From contig CAYWRO010000018.1 of NCBI GenBank assembly GCA_964460345.1, positions 1-57,284 on the forward strand: a DNA stretch of 57,284 nt, read 5' to 3'. Of this stretch, positions 7,856 through 15,585 are shown one piece after another. The notes under the pieces are model-generated. The model worked only from the letters and a program-made list of their open reading frames with translations, was not told where the DNA came from and did not search any database. The position numbers and the translations under genes were made by a program. Source of the stretch: CAYWRO01 sp964460345. GTDB lineage: Bacteria; Planctomycetota; Phycisphaerae; Phycisphaerales; UBA1924. Position 1 is the stretch's first letter. The number at the start of each line of letters is the position of its first letter.

Positions 7856-8598
7856 GGCGCGGATCCGCGCCGGCCCTCGGCCACCTCGTCGCGAAGCTTG
7901 ATCCGGCGGGGACGCGAGATCGTCACGTCGGAGCCGGTCGCCAGGACAAGCGAGCGAGGCTCACTTTCGCCCAACACGGCCCACTTCGGCCCGTACACGG
8001 CTGCGAAGTCGAAATCGAGCGTGTACGACACGATGGGGTAGATGTGCCAGACGGGGTGCTCCACCTCGTAACGCATCATCTGCCCACTGCGAGTGGTGGT
8101 GAAGCCCCAGTGCTGTTCGAGCAGGAAGTGCTCGAGCGTGGTGTTGTCAGGTCGAACGGGCGGTCGTTGGCCGGTCAGGCTGAACTGGCTTGTTCGGCCG
8201 CCGTAGTCAATCTCGTATCCGGCCACGATCGTCGCCTCGTCCGCCGTGATTCGACCACGGACAGGGGCCGCGCGGTACGGCTCACTATAAAGGATGCGAG
8301 CCATCAACGCGGCCAGAGGGCGAGGGGCGTACTCACGGATGAAGGTCACCCCCTGGTACCCCGTTTTGCGGACATAAAAACGGAGGTTAATCTCGTCAAA
8401 GTGCTGGTGCCCCGGCACCCGGACGCCGCGGACGCGCAGGTTGCTGAACTGCAGCCCCACCAGCGAGACGAAGGCCATGGAGTCGCGCAGGTTCAGGCTC
8501 AGCGTCGGGGGCACGTACGGGGCCAGCAGGTCGGGCTCGACCTCCCATGTCACAACGGCAATGTTCGTCCACGCGGCGGTGATGAGCGGTTGAGACAT
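7852..8598 (-). CDS. DUF2071 (YqjF-like) protein
   Basis: A 248-residue soluble protein of the DUF2071/YqjF family. The opening SQPLITAAWTNIAVVTWEV, then LLAPYVPPTLSLN, and the later FDEINLRFYVRKTGYQGV and FLLEQHWGFTTTRSGQM match the usual layout (beta-rich acetoacetate-decarboxylase-like fold). No enzymatic activity is established for the family. It is the first gene of a two-gene operon with the fusion protein at 5120-7855. A TAAACT hexamer lies 9 nt upstream of the ATG at 8598; no Shine-Dalgarno is visible. Confidence 0.8.
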   Translation of the reverse strand: MSQPLITAAWTNIAVVTWEVEPDLLAPYVPPTLSLNLRDSMAFVSLVGLQFSNLRVRGVRVPGHQHFDEINLRFYVRKTGYQGVTFIREYAPRPLAALMARILYSEPYRAAPVRGRITADEATIVAGYEIDYGGRTSQFSLTGQRPPVRPDNTTLEHFLLEQHWGFTTTRSGQMMRYEVEHPVWHIYPIVSYTLDFDFAAVYGPKWAVLGESEPRSLVLATGSDVTISRPRRIKLRDEVAEGRRGSAP

Positions 8599-8684
8599 GG
8601 ACGGCCGAGTTTATCGCCCGCGGGCCGGGCGGGAGGGGCTGGGACATGCCCTCTTTGGGGTCGAGCGGGCGAGGCATCCGATCC

Positions 8685-8714
8685 TTGGGCCAGGGGGAGA
8701 GCAGGGTGTACACT
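8685..8714 (+). promoter_or_regulatory. Weak promoter candidate upstream of the gene at 8795
   Basis: TTGGGC (8685-8690), an 18-nt spacer and TACACT (8709-8714) fit TTGNNN/TANNNT. The leader to the ATG at 8795 would be about 75 nt. Assigned by eye in a GC-rich region, so weak. Confidence 0.25.
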
Positions 8715-8794
8715 GGACGATGCCTTGGAGGGATGTCCCCGCGGGCACAACGTCGTAACTGGTTGCGACATCAGGGATTGCAGAAGGAGCGCGG

Positions 8795-11044
8795 ATGACG
8801 GTTCGAGCGTGGGGTTCTGGCCGGCCTTTCCGGCGGCAGCATGGCAGTTTGGGGGAGAGCCGGCGTCCGTTGCCCGTGGCAGCCGCAGCCGTCCTGGTCG
8901 CCGCGGCGGGCGCCTGGGGCCAGGACTCGGTCGCGGTGAACACGGGCGTGATCGGCGACTCTCTGGACGCTTACCGTACGACCGCCCCCTCTGAACAGGT
9001 GCTTCACTACGTGCTGGACCTCGCGCCGTTGGAGTCCTCCTGGGGCGGGCGATACGCGGTCGGGCCGCTTGCCAAGTCGAGCAAGGCCAATAGCTTGGGG
9101 GTCGCCTCGCATCTGATCGGCGCGCAGGCGACGTCGGGGTTTGTGACCGGGCCATTTGCCTCCGATGTGTACATGGCCTGGGCCGCGCCGGGAGCAGGAG
9201 TCAACGCCACACGGAATACGGCGGGCGTCGTGGTTGATGCCTCGTCGTTTACCGGCGACACCTTCGGCGCGGCGTTCATGGAGTTCGGCGACGGCCCGGA
9301 CGGAGCGTTCGGCACGGCGGACGATGAGAACAACATCATCGCGGTCCTGATCGGGATGCTGCGGTCAAATCCGAACCGGCTGTACGTCACGCGGACCGTC
9401 GCCGCGACGAACAAGCCGTTCAATGGCGCCGGCCCGTCGGGCACGGCTTCATTCGGTCTTGGCGGCGTGGATGCGGCGGGGAACGTGGCGCTGCTTGCCG
9501 ACGGCTACATGATGGAGTCGCCCCTCGCAGTCGGGGGGAAGCGCATCTATCGCGTGGATGCGGCGGCGCGGATCGAAGGCGTCGTGAACCACCTGGCGCA
9601 GGGGGGGTCGGGGGATGCCGCGGCGACGCAGATGCTGCTGCAGAGCGGGACGATGCTCCTGACGCCGACACTCATCGGTGAAGCGGCGGCAGCGCGCAAC
9701 GGCGGAGCGGTGATCGGCACGGACTTCAAGAACCAGCACCTCTTCGAGCAAGTTGCCGGGAGTCTGAGTGCGGCCTCAGCGCCGGCGCCTGCCGGGGTGG
9801 CGGGGCTGCGCGGTCCGGCTCGCTTCGTTTCGCAAACCTCGCCGCTGGTGAATGGCGGCGGGGCGGATGCGGGGCTTGTCGTCGCGTTGGCCCGGACGAA
9901 CGGCGGCTCGGCGACTCGCGGCATGGTCGTGTACGGGGTCAACACTGATGGAAGTCCGGATTCAAGCGTCCTGGCGACCTTGCCGGCCGCGGGCTCGCTC
10001 ACCGACCATGACGATGGCTTCGACGCCGGAACTGCGCTGCCGCCGCTGAGCGCTCATGAGTTCACCGGCTATGAGGGACAGGTGTCGTTCCGAGGCGGCA
10101 ACGGCCCGGCTGCGGCGACCGTGCTTCCGGATGGAGACCTTCTTCTGGCCGCAACGGTGCGCGGCCCGGATCGGCCCGGAGATCTTCCAGGCTCGAACAA
10201 CCACATTGCGGTTGCACGCATCGATGCGCAGGGCGGTGCGACGCGCTGGTTCATTGCGGCCCACACCGGCGCGGCCGGGCTCAACAACGGAAAGGCGATT
10301 CGCGGCGATTACGGCGCTGACGGCGTGCCGAATACCGGAGATGCGGGAGAGGGCGACGGCGCGTTGGATGCGGCCCCGATCGGGCGCATCGTGCGCGCCG
10401 GCGAGGTAGAGGGTGTTCTGGCGGGCCCGAGCCTCAGTGCCCCGGCGATGGACCGTGCAGGGAACGTGTACTTCGCGGCGACGGTCGCGCTCAACACACC
10501 CGAAGGTGAAGTGAACACCACGGCCCTGCTGCGAGCGAACTTCAATGAAGCAGCGGAGTCTTACCAACTCGAGCTGCTGCTGCGGGAAGGGCAGCGCATC
10601 ACGGGTCCCAACTCGCTGACTGAGTACCGCATCGGCCGCCTGAGTGTGGCGGATGCAGACTCAATCGATTCAGGCACGGTGTTCTCCTCCAGCCTCGTGC
10701 AGGATGAGATTGCAGGGGTGAACCTTGGTTCCACACCTGCGCACAGTCCGTTCACCCTCGGCGCCATGATCGTGCGAACCAAGATCGTGTATGACCGCAA
10801 CGGTGATGGGTCCTTCGAGGATCCGGAACTCGCCGGGGGTGCAGGAGTCGATCAGCCGTACCGGGCAGTGATGGTGATCATGCCGCGGGTCGCGCCGGGT
10901 GATTATGACCGCAACGGGTCGACCGACGTGTTCGACCTGCTGGCGTTCCTCGACGACTGGTTCGGAAACGCCGCCGACTACGACGCGAACGGATCGACCG
11001 ATGTGTTCGATCTGCTTGCGTACCTGGACGACTGGTTCGCCTGA
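8795..11044 (+). CDS. Secreted protein with two calcium-type dockerin repeats
   Basis: A 749-residue exported protein, start supported by AAGGAGCG before ATG 8795. The signal peptide is long: a basic N-region (RPFRRQHGSLGESRR) and the core PVAAAAVLVAAAGAWGQD. The body (about 45-700) is Gly/Ala-rich and beta-like, with Asp-rich stretches such as FGDGPDGAFGTADDENN and HDDGFDAGT; I do not recognise its fold. The end carries two units, DYDRNGSTDVFDLLAFLDDW and DYDANGSTDVFDLLAYLDDW, each with a complete EF-hand-like loop (Asp 1, Asp 3, Asn 5, Gly 6, Asp 9, Asp 12). Unlike the six neighbours it has no CPCE lead-in, no Cys in the cassette and no terminal Cys. It converges with the gene at 11061 with a 16-bp gap. 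Confidence 0.7.
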   Translation: MTVRAWGSGRPFRRQHGSLGESRRPLPVAAAAVLVAAAGAWGQDSVAVNTGVIGDSLDAYRTTAPSEQVLHYVLDLAPLESSWGGRYAVGPLAKSSKANSLGVASHLIGAQATSGFVTGPFASDVYMAWAAPGAGVNATRNTAGVVVDASSFTGDTFGAAFMEFGDGPDGAFGTADDENNIIAVLIGMLRSNPNRLYVTRTVAATNKPFNGAGPSGTASFGLGGVDAAGNVALLADGYMMESPLAVGGKRIYRVDAAARIEGVVNHLAQGGSGDAAATQMLLQSGTMLLTPTLIGEAAAARNGGAVIGTDFKNQHLFEQVAGSLSAASAPAPAGVAGLRGPARFVSQTSPLVNGGGADAGLVVALARTNGGSATRGMVVYGVNTDGSPDSSVLATLPAAGSLTDHDDGFDAGTALPPLSAHEFTGYEGQVSFRGGNGPAAATVLPDGDLLLAATVRGPDRPGDLPGSNNHIAVARIDAQGGATRWFIAAHTGAAGLNNGKAIRGDYGADGVPNTGDAGEGDGALDAAPIGRIVRAGEVEGVLAGPSLSAPAMDRAGNVYFAATVALNTPEGEVNTTALLRANFNEAAESYQLELLLREGQRITGPNSLTEYRIGRLSVADADSIDSGTVFSSSLVQDEIAGVNLGSTPAHSPFTLGAMIVRTKIVYDRNGDGSFEDPELAGGAGVDQPYRAVMVIMPRVAPGDYDRNGSTDVFDLLAFLDDWFGNAADYDANGSTDVFDLLAYLDDWFA

Positions 11045-11060
11045 GCCGCGTGGCCACACT

Positions 11061-14009
11061 TCACGGGCACGGATTTCCGGCGGAGGCGTCAAACCAGCAA
11101 TCCAGAAAGGCCAGCAGGTCAAAGACGTCGATGAAGTTGTCCGACGTCATGTCCGCGGCGGTGTCAGACTCAAACCATCGATCCAGATACGCGAGCAGGT
11201 CAAAGACGCTCACCTGAAGCGGGTCGCCGTCAAGCTCGCAGGGGCATCCAGCATTGCAGACGTCGACCGTGCAGCTCGTGCCGTCGCCGTGATACGCGCC
11301 CTGCTGGATATCGCAAAGGAAGAGCGGGACCTCGATGCAGGAGCCATCCGGGAGGCAGCAGGCGCCGAGCGGAATCGGGCAGTTCGCTGAGCCGCATTCG
11401 ACGCCGTCGCCCTGGTACACACCTTCCTCGCTGTCGCACTGCGCTTCGGTGCGTGTTTCGCAGGCGCCGTCGGGGAAGCAGCAGGCGCCCGTGGCGGGGC
11501 ATTCGGCCGTCTCGCAGGTCACGTCTACTCCTTGATGCACGCCGCCCTGGGCTGCGCAGTCACTTTCGGTGGCGCTGATGCAGGCGCCGTCGGGCAGGCA
11601 GCATGCGCCGGTCGGCTGACACGTGGCCGAGGCGCAGTCGCTTCCATCGCCCATGTACTCGCCTCCTCGCGCGATGCACTCAACTTCCGGGACGTCGAGA
11701 CAGGTCTGGTCGGGCAGGCAGCACGCGCCGAGGGGCGAGAAGTCGAGCGTCAGCAGATATCCATTGGCCTCACCGCACGGCAGGCCGTGGAAGCCGTTGG
11801 GCTGCACCCGCAGGATGTACTCGCCGGGCTCGAGCAGGCCGGCAACGAGGCGGCCGTCGGTGCAGGGCTGCGTGATGAAGGCGCCGCCGAAGAGCGTCTG
11901 CTGGCTTCCGCAATCGGGAGCCAGGCGATCAACCTGCACGAGCACAGGAAACTCGGCGGTGATCGTGATGTCGAAGAAGTCCACCTCGCCCACGCTGAAT
12001 CGGTAGGCGTCGATGTCGGCCAGCCCCGCATCGGCGAAGGCAGTGCCGAAGACGGTGTCGCCGATGTTGATGAGCTCCGCTCCCGCGCAGGCGCCGTTGC
12101 CGCCGCCCGGCGAAGCGCCGCAGACCTCAAACTCCGTGTGCGTGACGCGCGGGTCGGTCGAACTAACGTGGCACGTTTCGCACGCGTCCGGAACGGCGGG
12201 CGTGTGGTCGCTTGTGACGCTGATCTGGAAGTTGCCGACGACGCCGAGATCACCGGCGACACGAATGTAGTAGCGCTGCCCCGGTGCGGAACGCCACGAC
12301 GTGATGGCGGCGTTCGGCGATTGCGGGCAGGCGGGATCGTCGTTGTCGCCGCTGATGCAGGTGAGATTGCTGCAACTGCCGCAGTAGACAGCGACGGTCG
12401 CGTCATAATCCGTGCCAGGATGGCACAGTGAAGCGGTAAGCGTGGCGCCGGTCCCCAGCAGGGTGTACCACACACCGCCTCCATCGATGAGGTTGTCACC
12501 GCATGGGGGCGGCTCGGCGTCGGTAAGCGAGCCCAGGGTTGTGCCCGTCAGGGGCGCGGCGTCCACCACGATCGCACGCGCATTGCTGCAGGCGTCATTG
12601 GGCGGAATCGCAAACGTCGCGTCGCACCCGTCGAAAAGACTGATCGGCTGCGTAATGCAGAACGCCATGTCGTGTGGTTCATCGTCCCCGACGTTGTAAC
12701 CGTCCAGGGGCTGGCCGTTGCCGCCGCCATCGCGCAGAGCGTTGCCGTTTCCGCCGAGCGCCGACGGCCAGAGCCACTGGTCGGCCGTCGTGAGGTTGAC
12801 AATCTCGATCCAGTAGCACTCCCCCGCGGTGAGCACGACCTGGCCGAGATCAATCTGCGCGTGATACTGGAAATACGGGACGAGGCGAAGGATCTTCTCG
12901 CCGCTCCAGCCGCGGGAGATCGCAAGCTGGCCAGGATTGAATCGCCGGATGATCGGGCCCGGCCTGCCGTTCGCATCGGCGAAGAACGTGATGCGGAAGG
13001 AATCCGGGACCGGGTTGAAGTGGTTGTAGACGCCGGTCCAGCACAGATCAACGACGCTGCCGCTCTGGGCGGGCGTGAAGTCATCCGCAATGGTCTGTTC
13101 CGCACCATCGGAGACCAACAAGCGAGCGGTGAAGTCGTTGGTGTCCACCGGCTGGCAACTCGTGCCGTTCGTCAGCGGGCATGGGGCGTCCACCGCGGCG
13201 GGCCCGCAGGCATTGATCGCCCCAGTGGGGATGTCCATGCACCAGGCCAGGTCGGAGTCGATGTTGAGGGGGAACCCATCCGGTGAGGCCGGATCAGGGA
13301 TGTAGCCGCGAAACTCGTCGTAGTTTGCGAATGGGTTGTTCGGCGAGGTATCCACCATGAAGCGGCCGTTGCCACCACCGACCGAGTACATCCAGGCCCA
13401 CCCGTTCTGCCCGGTGACGGACAGGTTGCGGATCTGCAGCCAGTAGCACTGCCCCGATGTGACCTGTGCAGGCGGGCTGAGCGTAATGCGGTGCTCAAAC
13501 TCAGTGAAGACACCAGCCAGAGCCCGTCCGGTCGGCTGTGCGGGCGCAAGGGAGCCGTTAAAGGTGAAGACGGTGCGGGTGAAGACCATCTGGCCGGGAA
13601 CGCCGTTCTCGTCGCGGAAGATCTTCACCTCGAACGAGTCCTGCCCAGGCGGTGTGTTGTTCAAATACACCCCCCAAAGGCAGATCTGGTTGATCGTCGT
13701 GCCCATCGCCAGGAAGTCGTCCGCGCAGCGAACGGCGTTCGGAACGTCGGAGAGCTCCGCATTGGAAAGCGTGGAAGCCTGGCAGGAGGTCAGGCACGAT
13801 TCCCCCCGCGGCATGAGCAGAGCGCCCGAACCCGGTCCCCACTCCCGCAGCACGGACGTGCGCGAGACGAAATCTCCCTGACCGGCGGTTCGCTGCGCCG
13901 CCGGGGCCGCCGCGTGGTCGTCGGGGATGGTCTGTGCCGCGGCGGGAGGGCCGAGCAGCACGGCGAAGAGTCCGGTAACGATGTGCAGGGTTCGGTTCTT
14001 AGCAGGCAT
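11061..14009 (-). CDS. Modular secreted protein with Cys-rich repeats and Cys-terminal dockerin-like cassette
   Basis: 982 residues with a signal peptide (HIVTGLFAVLLGPPAAAQ). Two modules of about 160-170 residues follow (about 85-245 and 265-445), each with ADDF near the start, LC/LW-G-YxN, PxxDSFxxxxFxDxxGxPG, and GxCYWxxIxNL with a later W. Next comes a PPNDACSNARAI module with Cys pairs. Four Cys-rich repeats of about 40 residues occupy about 760-920; each begins GACCxPDxxC and ends GxYxGDGxxCxxxxC. The last 61 residues are the cassette, from CPCELD through SVFDLLAYLDRWF and DVFDLLAFLDCWF to the terminal NPCP. Start ATG 14009 has GGAGGG about 9 nt upstream. Presumably a surface or extracellular protein; the ligand is unknown. 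Confidence 0.75.
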   Translation of the reverse strand: MPAKNRTLHIVTGLFAVLLGPPAAAQTIPDDHAAAPAAQRTAGQGDFVSRTSVLREWGPGSGALLMPRGESCLTSCQASTLSNAELSDVPNAVRCADDFLAMGTTINQICLWGVYLNNTPPGQDSFEVKIFRDENGVPGQMVFTRTVFTFNGSLAPAQPTGRALAGVFTEFEHRITLSPPAQVTSGQCYWLQIRNLSVTGQNGWAWMYSVGGGNGRFMVDTSPNNPFANYDEFRGYIPDPASPDGFPLNIDSDLAWCMDIPTGAINACGPAAVDAPCPLTNGTSCQPVDTNDFTARLLVSDGAEQTIADDFTPAQSGSVVDLCWTGVYNHFNPVPDSFRITFFADANGRPGPIIRRFNPGQLAISRGWSGEKILRLVPYFQYHAQIDLGQVVLTAGECYWIEIVNLTTADQWLWPSALGGNGNALRDGGGNGQPLDGYNVGDDEPHDMAFCITQPISLFDGCDATFAIPPNDACSNARAIVVDAAPLTGTTLGSLTDAEPPPCGDNLIDGGGVWYTLLGTGATLTASLCHPGTDYDATVAVYCGSCSNLTCISGDNDDPACPQSPNAAITSWRSAPGQRYYIRVAGDLGVVGNFQISVTSDHTPAVPDACETCHVSSTDPRVTHTEFEVCGASPGGGNGACAGAELINIGDTVFGTAFADAGLADIDAYRFSVGEVDFFDITITAEFPVLVQVDRLAPDCGSQQTLFGGAFITQPCTDGRLVAGLLEPGEYILRVQPNGFHGLPCGEANGYLLTLDFSPLGACCLPDQTCLDVPEVECIARGGEYMGDGSDCASATCQPTGACCLPDGACISATESDCAAQGGVHQGVDVTCETAECPATGACCFPDGACETRTEAQCDSEEGVYQGDGVECGSANCPIPLGACCLPDGSCIEVPLFLCDIQQGAYHGDGTSCTVDVCNAGCPCELDGDPLQVSVFDLLAYLDRWFESDTAADMTSDNFIDVFDLLAFLDCWFDASAGNPCP

Positions 14010-14187
14010 GTTCGGCCACCCTCCAGGAGTTCGGCGCGCTGGCGCAGACGTCGGACTGGAGGTATTTCGTGCCGATCACGCCGCCTCGGGAGTGGGCGCG
14101 TGAGACCGTGCAGGTGATGTGTACGGGTCGTGCGGGTTGGCGCGTCTGGGCGAGAGGCGAAGACGGAAACCAGGGAGGCTGGAGCCC

Positions 14188-14228
14188 AAAAAGGGAACGG
14201 CCCGCACACCCACGAGCCGTGCGGGCCG
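14188..14228 (-). terminator. Terminator-like hairpin after the gene ending at 14260
   Basis: CGGCCCGCAC (14198-14207) pairs with GTGCGGGCCG (14219-14228). On the minus strand the hairpin is followed, after 5 nt, by a run of five T (14192-14188). The offset T-run makes it less certain than the others. Confidence 0.55.
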
Positions 14229-14259
14229 CCCTGCGGGCGATCAAGTTGGCGCGAGCCCC

Positions 14260-15294
14260 TCAGGGACAGGCCGCGCCCGCGGAAGCCGGGAACCAGCAGT
14301 CCAGGAAGAACAGCAGGTCGAACACATCGACTCCCGCCGCGCCGTCCAGCTCGGCGGATTGATCACCCGCGAACCACAGGTCCAGATAGGCCAGCAGGTC
14401 GAAGACATCGATGCCGACCGCCTCATCGCGCTCGCAGGGACAGGGCGGCACGGCGGTCGACGTTACGCGGAGTTCGTAGCGCCCCCCTCCGGAGAGGGAC
14501 CACGACGCCACTCGAGTGAGGTAACTCTGCCCCTGCGTGAGGTCGACGGTCACCTGCGACACGCGATCATCAACCCCGCAGTCCCCGTCGTCGTCGCAGG
14601 CGAGTTCCTGACCTTCATAGCACGGCGCATCAAAGATCGTCAGCACCGTATCGAACTCTGAGCCGCAGAGCGAGAAGTGGTACGGCGCGGTGACCGGCGG
14701 TGTGAAGAGATGCCACGCGTCCCGGCTGCTGTTGGCGCAGCTTCCGAAGTCGTCGGTGCCCGCGGCGTACGTGTGTCCCACAATCATCGTGTTGAGCGGA
14801 GCGATGCTGGCGGCCTCGCAGAAGTCATTCGGCGGCGCGGACGGCGTCGGGATAACGCGCAGTCGATACTCGCCCGCGTGGCCGTCCCACCCGGCAATCC
14901 GGATGTAGTACGGCGTGCCGGCCTGGAGTGTCTCATTGATTCGGGATTGCGTGTGGCACCCATCGTCATTGCACGCGAAGCGCGGCATGCTCGGTGGACA
15001 CCCCCCCTCGAAGAGTGACAGCGAAGTGTCAAACGCAGAGCCGCACAACTCGACCGTGTACCTGTCGGTCGCAGCGGGCGTGAAGACATACCAATGGTCC
15101 TCGGCAGCGGGACCTGTGTCCCCCGCCGTGCACCCTGCACCCTCGAGAATGGAGGCCGAAGCCCCCATCGTGGTCCCTTCGACATCGGTGCCAAGGGCGA
15201 TCGGCATCGCCGAATCACAACTGTCCTGGGCCGAGGCGGGCATGACTGCCATCGCGGATGCAATCATTGCCGCGGCAAGGTGAATCGGTCGCAT
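14260..15294 (-). CDS. Secreted PPND-domain protein with Cys-terminal dockerin-like cassette
   Basis: 344 residues from ATG 15294. The signal peptide is MRPIHLAAAMIASAMAV then PASAQ; an upstream in-frame ATG at 15336 would add 14 residues before it and is disfavoured. Two homologous beta-sandwich modules of about 120 residues follow. Both have the pattern W-x-x-FTPxxTxxYxxxLCGSxFDTxLxxF-[DE]xxC, then ACxDDGxC, then an YxxRxAxW strand (HWYVFTPAATDRYTVELCGS and AWHLFTPPVTAPYHFSLCGS). They resemble pre-peptidase C-terminal-like domains. After VPPCPCERDE come IDVFDLLAYLDLWF, VDVFDLLFFLDCWF and the end GAACP. The shortest member of this cluster with PPND modules; function unknown. Confidence 0.75.
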   Translation of the reverse strand: MRPIHLAAAMIASAMAVMPASAQDSCDSAMPIALGTDVEGTTMGASASILEGAGCTAGDTGPAAEDHWYVFTPAATDRYTVELCGSAFDTSLSLFEGGCPPSMPRFACNDDGCHTQSRINETLQAGTPYYIRIAGWDGHAGEYRLRVIPTPSAPPNDFCEAASIAPLNTMIVGHTYAAGTDDFGSCANSSRDAWHLFTPPVTAPYHFSLCGSEFDTVLTIFDAPCYEGQELACDDDGDCGVDDRVSQVTVDLTQGQSYLTRVASWSLSGGGRYELRVTSTAVPPCPCERDEAVGIDVFDLLAYLDLWFAGDQSAELDGAAGVDVFDLLFFLDCWFPASAGAACP

Positions 15295-15510
15295 TGACTG
15301 CGCTCTGGAAACGCATTGAACAGGGCAAGGGCGCATGCGCAGCTTCCGCTGGTGAACCGACCCGCAAGTCCTGGCCGCCGCGGAGTGAGAACCAACTCCC
15401 GGCGAACCTCACACGCGCATGGTGTACCACAACCGGCTTCGTTCCGCAAGTGCGCCGTACACCTCTAGTGTGCCCCCACTTCTGGGTGGCTGCGACAAGG
15501 GCGCATCGGT

Positions 15511-15556
15511 GCAAAAGAAAGGAGGGCCGGCCCCACGAGACGGGATCCGGCCCTCC
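15511..15556 (-). terminator. Rho-independent terminator after the gene ending at 15586
   Basis: GGAGGGCCGG (15521-15530) pairs with CCGGCCCTCC (15547-15556) with a 16-nt loop. On the minus strand the stem is directly followed by TTTCTTTTGC. Confidence 0.75.
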
Positions 15557-15585
15557 GGCCTCAGCAAACTGGGTTCAACCGGCGG

